This document shows positions 17,256 through 25,045 of a DNA stretch of 41,869 bases, piece by piece. Every line of letters begins with the position of its first letter. Position 1 is the first letter of the stretch. The position numbers and the translations under genes are program-made. The notes under the pieces are model-generated. The model had not been told where the DNA came from. It saw only the letters and a program-made list of their open reading frames with translations, and did no database searches. Source of the DNA: Lachnospiraceae bacterium (GTDB taxonomy: Bacteria > Bacillota > Clostridia > Lachnospirales > Lachnospiraceae); NCBI GenBank assembly GCA_022792835.1, contig JAAWBT010000077.1, positions 1 to 41,869 of the forward strand. The letters run 5' to 3'.

Positions 17256-18746
17256 ATGGATTTTATCGGGATTGATGTGGGTACATCAGGTTGTAAGGCA
17301 TCGGTAATCTCACAGACAGGGCAGATCCGAAAGAGTGCCAGACAGGATTATCCGGTGCTTGGCAATGCACCCGGGGAAGCTGTGCTGAGTCTTACGGCTG
17401 TGTGGAACAGTGTAAAAGCCGCCCTGAAAGAACTTGCACCGGAAGCGTCCGGTGCAAAGGCGGCGGCGGTCTCTTCCCTTGGAGAAACCCTTGCCCTGGT
17501 GGGAAAGGACGGAAAGCTTCTGCTTGATACGGCTATCACTTACATGGATGAGCGGAATGTAAAAATGTGGGACAGGTTAAAGAGGCTGGTCCCTGAAAAA
17601 GAGGTGTATGAGATCACCGGAAAGACGGGACCGCAGATTGCGGCGGTCAATCAGTACACCTGGTGGAAGGAGCAGGAGCCGACACTGTCAGAACAGGCAG
17701 ACAGGATTCTTTTTGTGGACAGCTTTATCGCATACATGCTGTCCGGAGAGGCCGCTGTTGATTATTCGGCGGCTTCCAATACCTTGTTTTTTGACATCAA
17801 TACCCTGGAATGGTCCGGGGAACTTGCGGACGCATTTGGGGTCGATTTAACGAAGTTTCCGAATGTGGTAAGAGCGGGGACACGTCTTGGTCCCATCAGA
17901 AGGAAACTTGCCGAGGAATTGGGACTTCCTTTCGGGCTGGAAATCTTGAGCGGCTGTCATGATCAAATCAGTGCGGCCATCGGAGGAGGAGCCCTTGAGA
18001 GTGGGGACGCGGTGCTTGGAGAAGGCTCCACAGAAGCGCTCAATCTATTGGTGGACAAAGCTCAGATTGGCCGGCTGAAAAAAGGCAGATTACCCATAGA
18101 ACCTTTTGCGGGGAAAGGGGTTTACATTTCCATGTTCAGTCAATATATGCACGGGAACTGTCTGAAATGGTTTGTGGAAAACTTTACGGGGGATTTAAAG
18201 GAGACCTGTGACAGAGAAGGGCGTAGTGTCTATGAGGCATTAAATACAGCCTGCACATCAGTCCTCCCTTCGGATCTGATATTCCTCCCGTATCTGTCAG
18301 GAACCTGCTTTTCTGATATTGGAAAACCCATGGGCTCCTTCATCGGAATGGATACGGGAACGACGGTCAGTCATTTATACAGGGCCATGCTGGAAGGCCT
18401 AAGCTGTGAGACGGCAGGGATGTTTGACCAGATCAAACAGTATCAAATTCCTTGTAAGAAGATCACGGCAGTGGGGGGAGCCTCATGTTCCTCTGTCTAT
18501 ATGCAGATAAAGGCAGATGTCTGTGGGAGAGAAATTGAAACGTTAAAGCAGTCCGAGGCAGGAGTGAGAGGTCTGGCTATGCTCTGCGCAGTGGAAGCTG
18601 GCTGTTATTCCGATCTGAGAGAGGCCGGGGCGCAGTTTTTGGAACGGGACAGGCTTTATGTGCCGCAGAGGGAGGCTTCCGGAATCCGAAGGCGCTATGA
18701 GGCAGTCCGAGATGCAGTGAAACAGTTTTACGCACAGTCAGAATAA
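17256..18746 (+). CDS. FGGY-family carbohydrate kinase
   Basis: 496-residue kinase of the xylulokinase/LsrK type, which phosphorylates an open-chain sugar with ATP. The N-terminal phosphate loop is IGIDVGTSGCKASV (4-17). The second domain has GCHDQISAAIGGGALESGDAVLGEGST (about 231-257) and LPYLSGTC near 345. The family signature MLEGLSCETAGM is at about 378-389, and the adenine-binding VGGASCSSVYMQ is near 408. It follows the binding protein by 18 bases with AGGAGG before ATG. In context it would phosphorylate the imported, isomerised sugar so that the aldolase encoded next can cleave it. The exact substrate cannot be read from the sequence. Confidence 0.9.
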   Translation: MDFIGIDVGTSGCKASVISQTGQIRKSARQDYPVLGNAPGEAVLSLTAVWNSVKAALKELAPEASGAKAAAVSSLGETLALVGKDGKLLLDTAITYMDERNVKMWDRLKRLVPEKEVYEITGKTGPQIAAVNQYTWWKEQEPTLSEQADRILFVDSFIAYMLSGEAAVDYSAASNTLFFDINTLEWSGELADAFGVDLTKFPNVVRAGTRLGPIRRKLAEELGLPFGLEILSGCHDQISAAIGGGALESGDAVLGEGSTEALNLLVDKAQIGRLKKGRLPIEPFAGKGVYISMFSQYMHGNCLKWFVENFTGDLKETCDREGRSVYEALNTACTSVLPSDLIFLPYLSGTCFSDIGKPMGSFIGMDTGTTVSHLYRAMLEGLSCETAGMFDQIKQYQIPCKKITAVGGASCSSVYMQIKADVCGREIETLKQSEAGVRGLAMLCAVEAGCYSDLREAGAQFLERDRLYVPQREASGIRRRYEAVRDAVKQFYAQSE

Positions 18747-18775
18747 ACTCAGAAAATAAATGGGAGATAAACGAT

Positions 18776-19633
18776 ATGCTTGTAAATATGAAAGAGATGC
18801 TGAAAGAGGCCAGGAAGAAGAAAATGGCCATTGCGGCGATCAATACGCCGGCCTTTGATCTTGTGCGTGCGGCAGTGGAAGCTGCCGAGGAACTGAAAAC
18901 GCCGGTGATCCTGGATCATGCCAGTGCCCATGAGGATGCGATCCCGATGGAAGTGATCGGGCCTTATATGGTGGAGTGCGCAAAAAGTGCTTCTGTCCCT
19001 GTGGCTGTGAATCTGGATCACGGACTGAGTATGAATATGTGCCTGCGTGCCATAAAGTGTGGATTTTCTTCTGTTATGTACGATGCCTCTTACCTCCCCT
19101 ATGAGGAGAATCTGGCAAAAGTGAAGGAGGTCTGTGATATGGTCCACCCGCTGGGGATTACTGTGGAGGCAGAGATTGGACGGATGCCGGGCTTTGGCAA
19201 TCACGGGGGCATTGATCCTAAGGATAAGAGCGGATTCTACACAGATCCAGAGGTCGCGAGGGATTTTGCAGTGCGGACAGGCTGCGATGCACTGGCCGTG
19301 TGCGTGGGTACGGAGCATGGATTCTATGAGGCGCCGCCGGTCCTTGATCTGAAACGACTGGAGGAAATCCGGGCGGCAGTCCCGGAGGAGACAGCGTTGG
19401 TTATGCATGGGAGTTCCGGCGTAAGTTTTTCTGACCTGCAGGCCGCCATCACAGCTGGAATGTCCAAGATCAATTATTATACGTACCTGTCTATTCAGGC
19501 GGCCCCGAAGCTTCAGAAGATCATTGCTGAAAATCCGGAGCGGACCTATTATCACAATCTGACCTCCTGTGCCTATGAGATCTTGAAGCAGGGGGCAAAG
19601 GAAATTATTACTTGCATGAGGAATGGACAGTAA
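18776..19633 (+). CDS. Class II ketose-bisphosphate-type aldolase
   Basis: 285-residue zinc-dependent aldolase of the FbaA/GatY/KbaY family, which cleaves a phosphorylated ketose to dihydroxyacetone phosphate and an aldehyde. Visible motifs: LDHASAHED (47-55), VNLDHGLSMN (78-87, catalytic Asp81 and zinc His82), AEIGR (132-136), VGTEHGFY (177-184, zinc His181), MHGSSG (210-215, zinc His211) and KINYYT (231-236). The last motif differs from the usual KINxxTD/KVNVATE, which hints at an uncommon substrate. It lies 29 bases after the kinase. As the cleavage step it fixes the logic of the pathway: transport, isomerise, phosphorylate, split. Confidence 0.92.
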   Translation: MLVNMKEMLKEARKKKMAIAAINTPAFDLVRAAVEAAEELKTPVILDHASAHEDAIPMEVIGPYMVECAKSASVPVAVNLDHGLSMNMCLRAIKCGFSSVMYDASYLPYEENLAKVKEVCDMVHPLGITVEAEIGRMPGFGNHGGIDPKDKSGFYTDPEVARDFAVRTGCDALAVCVGTEHGFYEAPPVLDLKRLEEIRAAVPEETALVMHGSSGVSFSDLQAAITAGMSKINYYTYLSIQAAPKLQKIIAENPERTYYHNLTSCAYEILKQGAKEIITCMRNGQ

Positions 19634-19645
19634 AAGGAGGAAATT

Positions 19646-20563
19646 ATGCCGAAACTGATTGATATTTTGACAAAATTTCCGTTCTCTGACGGAAAAAAGT
19701 ACCCCAGACTGATCCGAAAGGAAGAGTACAGCACAGCTCTTTATCCGCCGGACAATGCGTTTACCAGCGATAATACCTTTACAATTGTCAGTACAGATAC
19801 CTTTATGCTGGGAATTTACGAGCTGGGGCCAGGGGGAGCCTTTGACCCTTTGGATATTCACCCTGGAGACGAATTTTATTATATTCTACAGGGTCCCATC
19901 GTACAGAGGAGCGGAAACGGGCAATTTGCCTGGCTGGAGACAGGGGATGGGCTTTTTATGCCCCAGGAAGCGTGGCATAAGGCCCACAATTTTTCGGACA
20001 GGAAAGTCCGGGTTCTCTATTTCATCACACCAAAGGCATGGGGAGAGGATATTCCGCCAGCCTACATCCCCTCAGATGAGGAGACAAAGTTTTATAAGGG
20101 GCCCAATAATGATAAGCTGCCGGATATGCGGAATGTGATCAAAGCTACTGCCCGCCAGGGGTGTACGGACGATATCGGGAGCTGGCCTGTGGACGGGGCC
20201 GAGGCCAGAAGATATCCCCAGGCAGTTTATGCAGTCAGAGACTGTGACAAATTGAATAATATTCACGGCACGAAACACCCTATGCTGCTTCGCTTCATCG
20301 GAAGCAATGACTTCGGGCATTTCGGAGAATTTATTCTGCCGGCCGGCGGATATGGACCGCGGTGTTCGGAGGAAGACTGCCATGAGGGGGACGGGGCCAT
20401 CTACTGCATCGATGGACCGGTTACGATTAATTTGATAAAAATGCAGGAATCTTTCCAGCTTTGCCCGGGAGACTCCTTCTTCCTTCCTGCCGGGACCCAC
20501 TATCAGCTTGTGAACTTTGAAGACCATCCGGTGAAAGCTGTCTTTGCGATCACAGCTCTGTAG
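19646..20563 (+). CDS. Bicupin protein, possible sugar isomerase or epimerase
   Basis: 305 residues with two cupin barrels. The first (about 45-140) has DIHPGDEFYYILQG and PQEAWHKAHNF; the second (about 215-303) has EEDCHEGDGAIYCIDG, LCPGDSFFLPAGTHYQLVNF. Each keeps part of the usual metal set (His and Glu in the first motif, His in the second). It is the last gene before the terminator, 12 bases after the aldolase, with AAAGGAGG upstream. I recognise the fold but not a named family. It is unlike the 401-residue cupin that opens the operon, so the pathway may need two isomerisation or epimerisation steps; that is inference. Confidence 0.75.
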   Translation: MPKLIDILTKFPFSDGKKYPRLIRKEEYSTALYPPDNAFTSDNTFTIVSTDTFMLGIYELGPGGAFDPLDIHPGDEFYYILQGPIVQRSGNGQFAWLETGDGLFMPQEAWHKAHNFSDRKVRVLYFITPKAWGEDIPPAYIPSDEETKFYKGPNNDKLPDMRNVIKATARQGCTDDIGSWPVDGAEARRYPQAVYAVRDCDKLNNIHGTKHPMLLRFIGSNDFGHFGEFILPAGGYGPRCSEEDCHEGDGAIYCIDGPVTINLIKMQESFQLCPGDSFFLPAGTHYQLVNFEDHPVKAVFAITAL

Positions 20564-20614
20564 ATTTCTGGCAGGCATCTCACGAATATATAAACAATGA
20601 AAATTGTGTATACT

Positions 20615-20646
20615 AAAAGAATCCTGGATTACAGGATTCTTTTTTT
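20615..20646 (+). terminator. Intrinsic terminator of the sugar operon
   Basis: AAAAGAATCCTG (20615-20626), loop GATTA, CAGGATTCTTTT (20632-20643) and continued T run to 20646. This 12-bp perfect stem with U tract separates the catabolic genes from the LysR gene, which must then have its own promoter or depend on read-through. Confidence 0.92.
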
Positions 20647-20672
20647 AAAAGGAATCGGGGAGGGCGTCAGAG

Positions 20673-21578
20673 ATGTATTTTGAAATGGACGAGTATTATT
20701 TTTACCGTATTGCCCAGACACAGAATATCACGAAGGCTTCGGAGGAGATCCACATCTCCCAGCCGGCGCTCAGCAAGGCGGTGGCCAGGTTGGAGAAGAA
20801 ACTGGACTGTAAACTTTTTTTTCGGAATCAGAAGGGAGTCAGGCTGACGCCTGCCGGAGAGGTCCTTTTTGACGGAGTCAGACGGAGCATGGAGATCATG
20901 AACCAGACGGTGAATCAGATCTCGAGGATCAATTATTCTGATTATGGTGAAATCAATATCGGCGGGGGCGACGATTTGTTTACCTATTTTATGATTCCAG
21001 TGATCAGGGAGTACCACAGCCTCTATCCCAATGTGATCGTCAAAGAGACCCTGTCTTCGAATTCGGAACAGACCATTGAAAATCTGCTGCAAAAACAAAT
21101 TGATATCGGCCTTTTAAACAGGAAAATGGAGTGTGATCAACTGGAGTTCCGCAAGATCTGTGAACTGCATGAGGTGGTCGTTGTGGGAGAGCGGTATGCG
21201 GCTCTGGCAAAACTGGGGAACCTGGAGTGGGGGGAACTGACTGAATTTCCGATTCTTCTCCATCCAAGGAGTACTCATACACGAAAGCGTTTTGATGATA
21301 AGATGAAGGAGATGGGGGTCCAGATTAAGGCGAGCCTGGAGGTGGGGAGCACCCCGGTGATGATCCAGCTTGCGCTGGAAGGGTTTGGCCTTGCCGTAGT
21401 GTCGAAGGAAATCGCTCAGATGGATTACCGATATGAAAGACTGACAGAGCTGCCCATGTCGCCGCCCTTAAAGGCAAGGGATACTTTTGTGGCCTGGAAC
21501 AGAGAACGGAAGATGCCTTCCTGTTTCCATAATCTGATCGAGTGTATTTATCAGAAAATTCATAAAATGGAAAACTGA
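20673..21578 (+). CDS. LysR-family transcriptional regulator
   Basis: 301-residue DNA-binding regulator. The winged helix-turn-helix is at the N-terminus (MDEYYFYRIAQTQNITKASEEIHISQPALSKAVARLEKKL, residues 5-44), followed by LFFR and the LTPAGE segment typical of the family. The rest is a periplasmic-binding-like effector domain (GGDDLF near 94, PVMIQLALEGFGLAVVSKEI near 228). It is encoded just after the terminator of the sugar operon in the same direction, so it is the obvious candidate regulator of that operon. Start ATG 20673 has GGGGAGGG nine bases upstream; ATG 20685 is a possible alternative. Confidence 0.92.
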   Translation: MYFEMDEYYFYRIAQTQNITKASEEIHISQPALSKAVARLEKKLDCKLFFRNQKGVRLTPAGEVLFDGVRRSMEIMNQTVNQISRINYSDYGEINIGGGDDLFTYFMIPVIREYHSLYPNVIVKETLSSNSEQTIENLLQKQIDIGLLNRKMECDQLEFRKICELHEVVVVGERYAALAKLGNLEWGELTEFPILLHPRSTHTRKRFDDKMKEMGVQIKASLEVGSTPVMIQLALEGFGLAVVSKEIAQMDYRYERLTELPMSPPLKARDTFVAWNRERKMPSCFHNLIECIYQKIHKMEN

Positions 21579-21646
21579 AAAAGTTAGGATAACTGTTCTA
21601 TTTCCTTCTGCTTCTGCATAAAATAGAGGAGAAGGAGTGGTGATAA

Positions 21647-22873
21647 TTGGCAGAATACAGACGTTTTATCTCCTATATATATGCCTATGAAGGCGATATG
21701 AAGACAAAAAATGTGGGCTTTGCCAAAATTGAGGCCAGGAACGGCCAGTGCCGGATCAGCATCAGCATCAAAGGGGCCTATGAATGCAGCGGACAGGAAC
21801 TGACTCTTTTTGGTTACGGGTATCAGGAGGCAGACTGCCTGCTGGTTCCGCTTGGGCAGATTCCTGTAAAAAACGGGACAGGAGAAGCGGTGTTTGGAAA
21901 ACAGGAAGAGAATCTTAGCGGAAGCGGTTATGGCCTTGGATTTGTCAAAGGTTTATATCTGCGAAGCAGAGGCTCTGTGGGGAAAGCGTATCTGACTACC
22001 TGGGATGATACGGTCATACATATTACGACATTGAGAAACGCCAGGATTGCCGGGGAAAAAAGAGGTTTGAAGGCAGAGAATGATCTGAAAGCAGCGGCAT
22101 TGCCAGAAGCAGAGGCGAAGGTAGCGGAGGCATTGACCGGGATGGAGGCGTTCCGGCAGTCAGAGCAGACGACAAAGGCAGAACCTCTGGATTTAAAGCT
22201 GGCAGGACCTAAGGTTTTACAGGCCGTACTGCCACAGCTGCTAGAACCAAAGGAGCAGGAGTTATCAGAACCGAAAGGGCCAAAGCTGGCAGAATCCAGG
22301 ATATCACAGCTGCCGGAACCGAAAATGGCGGCTCCCTCAGAACCGGTAGTGCCGGAGACGCCAAAGACATTAAAACTGAAAAAACCGGAACAGCCGGAAC
22401 TTCTGGGACCAGAACCATCAAACTTAGAAGAGCAGGCAGAACCTACAGAGAGGAAAACGGAAGGCAAGATGCCGGAGAATTTTTATTTCCGGGAGGGCTT
22501 TCCGGAGCTTCCTCTTTGGGAATGCCTGCAGAAAATTCTGCCCAGAAAGCGGATTCTGTCGGAAGAGGGCTGGGAGGTTCTGCAGATCCACATTCAGGAT
22601 ATCGGCAGACTGCCAAGGGAAAATTGGCCTTACGGGAATAACAGCTTTGTGCTCCATGGGTATTTTCAGTATCAATACTTGATCCTGGCAAGGAGGCCGA
22701 GAGCTTCTGCGAAACGGTTTCAGTCCGGATATCAATATATTCTGGGAGTACCTGGAATTTTTAAACCGCAGGAAAAATTTATGGCCTCCATGTTCGGGCT
22801 TCCTGAATTTAAACGTGCAGCCGGAAACAGAACGGAGGATTTTGGATTCTGGTGTGGCACCGTACAGATGTAA
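21647..22873 (+). CDS. DUF6128-like protein with a variable Pro/Glu/Lys linker
   Basis: 408 residues without signal peptide or membrane segment. The N-terminal domain (about 1-130, RRFISYIYAYEGD, NVGFAKIEARNGQCRI, SGYGLGFVKGLYLR) and C-terminal domain (about 285-408, YGNNSFVLHGYFQYQYLILAR, LGVPGIFKPQEKFMASMFGLPEF, FWCG) match what I remember of the Lachnospiraceae family DUF6128. Between them lies about 130 residues of low-complexity linker with recurring L-x-E-P-K units, probably disordered. TTG start chosen for the GGAG site at 21634-21637. The gene sits upstream of yyaC. No function is known to me. Confidence 0.75.
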   Translation: MAEYRRFISYIYAYEGDMKTKNVGFAKIEARNGQCRISISIKGAYECSGQELTLFGYGYQEADCLLVPLGQIPVKNGTGEAVFGKQEENLSGSGYGLGFVKGLYLRSRGSVGKAYLTTWDDTVIHITTLRNARIAGEKRGLKAENDLKAAALPEAEAKVAEALTGMEAFRQSEQTTKAEPLDLKLAGPKVLQAVLPQLLEPKEQELSEPKGPKLAESRISQLPEPKMAAPSEPVVPETPKTLKLKKPEQPELLGPEPSNLEEQAEPTERKTEGKMPENFYFREGFPELPLWECLQKILPRKRILSEEGWEVLQIHIQDIGRLPRENWPYGNNSFVLHGYFQYQYLILARRPRASAKRFQSGYQYILGVPGIFKPQEKFMASMFGLPEFKRAAGNRTEDFGFWCGTVQM

Positions 22874-22880
22874 GTTTATG

Positions 22881-22908
22881 GTTTAATTATAAAAAAATGG
22901 GAAATACT
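22881..22908 (+). promoter_or_regulatory. Candidate forespore (sigma-F type) promoter of yyaC
   Basis: GTTTA (22881-22885), 14 bp, GGAAATACT (22900-22908) fits the B. subtilis sigma-F pattern GywTA / GgnrAnAnTw well, with a spacer one base short. In B. subtilis yyaC is, as I recall, a forespore gene. The region is A-rich, so a chance match is possible. Confidence 0.35.
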
Positions 22909-22936
22909 CCGGATAAAAGGAATTGACGGTGATCAT

Positions 22937-23542
22937 ATGAACAGACAAATTTATTACCATAAAGCCGGAAAATGGTTTTCACCGGAGTTGTTCGGGGGCC
23001 AGCTGAAAAAACTGGTGGCAGAAGTAAAAAAAACCACGAGAAAAGAAGGAGTGTTGTTCCTTTGCATAGGGAGTGACCGATCCACGGGAGACAGTCTTGG
23101 ACCTTTGGTGGGCTACAAGCTGCAGAGAACGAAAGGAGAAGAATACCGGGTATTTGGCACACTGATGCAGCCCATCCATGCAGTGAATTTAAAGGAAACC
23201 ATGGAAATGATCGGACAGTATTATCGGGACTATGTTGTTGTGGCCATCGATGCGTCGGTAGGAAGATATGAACATGTGGGTTATATTACACTGGGGCGCG
23301 GCGCCATACGGCCGGGGCTTGGAGTCAGCAAAAACCTGATGTCTGTGGGAGACATTTTCATTACGGGAATTGTAGGATATGGGGGGAATTTTGAACCGCT
23401 TCTCCAAAATACCCGTCTTTCTGTGGTGATGGAGCTGGCAGACTGCATCTGCGCGGGAATCGGCTGCGTGAGAGCTCCAGATATGGAAAGGGACGTGGAC
23501 TATGGAAATACCCAGAAATATCAGGCAGATTGGGGATATTGA
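22937..23542 (+). CDS. yyaC: Spore protease-like YyaC (DUF1256)
   Basis: 201 residues related to the germination protease GPR. The signature FLCIGSDRSTGDSLGPLVG (about 41-59) holds the acidic residues of the GPR-like active site. AIDASVGR (about 103-110), the GLGVSKNLMSVGD segment and the GYGGNFEPLLQNTRLSVVMELA stretch are also typical of YyaC. The function in spores is not established; degradation of small acid-soluble proteins has been suggested by similarity. The 3' end overlaps the next gene by 41 bases in another frame. It is embedded in a block of poorly characterised genes that may share a sporulation role. Confidence 0.9.
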   Translation: MNRQIYYHKAGKWFSPELFGGQLKKLVAEVKKTTRKEGVLFLCIGSDRSTGDSLGPLVGYKLQRTKGEEYRVFGTLMQPIHAVNLKETMEMIGQYYRDYVVVAIDASVGRYEHVGYITLGRGAIRPGLGVSKNLMSVGDIFITGIVGYGGNFEPLLQNTRLSVVMELADCICAGIGCVRAPDMERDVDYGNTQKYQADWGY

Positions 23543-24749
23543 CAGAGAACTTGGACTGTATTTGGAAGACTATGTAGCGACCTTTATGGAAAAGGTACGG
23601 CGCAAGGATGAGACCTGTGTCGGGGTTCTTCTGGGCAGACAGGAAAAGGGTCAGGATATCCCCTGCCTCTTTGTACGGGGAGCCATTATAGCAAAGGACT
23701 ATGAGGTGAATGGAGGAAGAGTGGTTATGACGGCCTCGGCCTGGAATCACGTTTATGAACAGGCAGAGAACTATTTTAAAGATGTGGAGATCTGCGGCTG
23801 GTTTCTGTGCAGCAGTGACAGCAGGATGATGGACATCTACAATCTGCAGAAAAGCCACAGCGAGAATTTCCGAAGCCAGCATCAGGTGCTTTTGGTTTAC
23901 GACGGAAACAGGGAGGAAGAGACCGTCTACTGGTTTGATGCCCAGGGCGGGCACCGACTTCAGGGATATTATATTTATTACGAACGAAATGAACAGATGC
24001 AGGAATACATAATTTCCAGAGAGCCGGTCAGGAAAACAGAGTTTACCGCACTCCAGGCGACAAGAGGCGCTTCGGATGAGGCAGCCAGGCAGTTTCGGAC
24101 CATCATGGACGGAAAACAGGAGAAAGAAGAACAGACTTCCAGGGGGAATTCCATATCGAAGGCACTCCGGACAGTCAGTGTGGCAGCCCTCCTGTGCGGT
24201 GCCGGATTCGGTCTGGCAGCCTGGTATAAGTATGATGGGATGCAGGGAATCAGAGAAGTAGCTTCTGTGATTACTGGAAAAGGCCAGACAGAAACAGAGG
24301 CTGTTTTGGCAGAAAAGGGTCAGGAAGAAACAGGACAGGCCCTTGTCAGAGAGGTGGCAGGAGAAGTGAGACCGACGGAAAAACCCACGGAGGCTGCTCC
24401 TTCGGAAGCTGCCTCCACACAACCGATGGCTCCCGGACAGACTACAGAAACGGCTCCCAGGCAGACGGCCCCCGCCACGGAGGCTTCTTCAAAAGCGGAA
24501 ACACCTGCCCAATCCTTGGCAGAGACAAAGCCTGTCCGGGAAGAATCGACAGAAAGTGCTGCGCCGGCTGACGCTCAGGTGGCCTACCAGGAATATACAG
24601 TGAAAAGCGGCGATACCCTTTCGCTGATCTGCCAGGAGTTTTATGGGGAGAGGAACCCGAGCCTGGTGGCAGAGGTCTGCAAGTTCAACGGGATGGCCAA
24701 TGCCAATCTGATTTATGAGGGACAGGTGTTAAAACTGCCCGAACAATAA
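23502..24749 (+). CDS. Membrane protein: degenerate MPN/JAB-like domain, TM segment, LysM
   Basis: 415 residues in four parts. Residues about 25-170 read like an MPN/JAB fold: ETCVGVLLGR, a middle helix, then EICGWFLCSSDSRMMD, where active JAMM proteases have GWYHSHP followed by SxxD. The metal ligands His-Ser-His-Pro are Leu-Cys-Ser-Ser here (102-105), so catalysis is unlikely. One membrane segment follows (about 222-243, SVAALLCGAGFGLAAW). Then comes a Pro/Thr/Glu/Ala-rich linker of about 110 residues, and a LysM domain (365-413, YTVKSGDTLSLICQEFYG ending GQVLKLP). The likely topology puts the MPN-like part inside and LysM on peptidoglycan or spore cortex outside. The start lies in the 3' end of yyaC (41-base overlap), suggesting co-expression. 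Confidence 0.75.
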   Translation: MEIPRNIRQIGDIDRELGLYLEDYVATFMEKVRRKDETCVGVLLGRQEKGQDIPCLFVRGAIIAKDYEVNGGRVVMTASAWNHVYEQAENYFKDVEICGWFLCSSDSRMMDIYNLQKSHSENFRSQHQVLLVYDGNREEETVYWFDAQGGHRLQGYYIYYERNEQMQEYIISREPVRKTEFTALQATRGASDEAARQFRTIMDGKQEKEEQTSRGNSISKALRTVSVAALLCGAGFGLAAWYKYDGMQGIREVASVITGKGQTETEAVLAEKGQEETGQALVREVAGEVRPTEKPTEAAPSEAASTQPMAPGQTTETAPRQTAPATEASSKAETPAQSLAETKPVREESTESAAPADAQVAYQEYTVKSGDTLSLICQEFYGERNPSLVAEVCKFNGMANANLIYEGQVLKLPEQ

Positions 24750-24787
24750 TAATTCTGTGTTTCTGTATTTGGTATAAGAACACACGA

Positions 24788-24818
24788 AGAAAAGCGGCGC
24801 GTTCTAAGCCGCTTTTCT
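24788..24818 (+). terminator. Hairpin terminator after the LysM gene
   Basis: AGAAAAGCGGC (24788-24798) and GCCGCTTTTCT (24808-24818) form a perfect 11-bp stem with a 9-base loop. The four T lie inside the distal arm and only CCTGTGTTTTCC follows, so it is a moderately convincing rho-independent terminator. Confidence 0.65.
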
Positions 24819-24867
24819 CCTGTGTTTTCCACTGAAACAAAAATGCGGAAACTCAAATGGAAAAGTG

Positions 24868-24896
24868 TTGAATTTGCCTATCCTTTTGAGTATAAT
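24868..24896 (+). promoter_or_regulatory. Promoter of the DUF5711-like gene
   Basis: TTGAAT (24868-24873), exactly 17 bp, perfect TATAAT (24891-24896). Transcription would begin near 24903, giving a leader of about 143 bases before ATG 25046. The leader contains the small stem AAGTC/GACTT (24908-24921) followed by TTTTTT at 24935-24940. Confidence 0.7.
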
Positions 24897-25045
24897 GGGA
24901 CGTGTGCAAGTCGGGAGACTTCGGACAGATCCCATTTTTTGTTTGTCGCATTAGGAAATGTTATCTTATATATATACGAGAAAAATTCTTTCAGAGCAGC
25001 GCACATGACAGGAATTCCCTCAGGTTTTCCGGGGAGGAATCACAT

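Noticed and set aside
21617..21625. CATAAAATA as a sigma-K type -10 box before the DUF6128-like gene
   Set aside because: The nearest AC is 23 bp upstream, too far for the -35, and the stretch is A/T-rich enough for chance.
24896..24940. Terminator-like element (TGGGA ... TCCCATTTTTT) before the DUF5711-like gene
   Set aside because: The left arm lies in the -10 region, upstream of the predicted transcription start, so it would not be in the RNA. The remaining AAGTC/GACTT stem is weak and 13 bases from the T run.
24902..25045. 48-codon N-terminal extension of the DUF5711-like protein
   Set aside because: It begins at the predicted transcription start with no ribosome site, and ATG 25046 has GGGGAGGA directly upstream.
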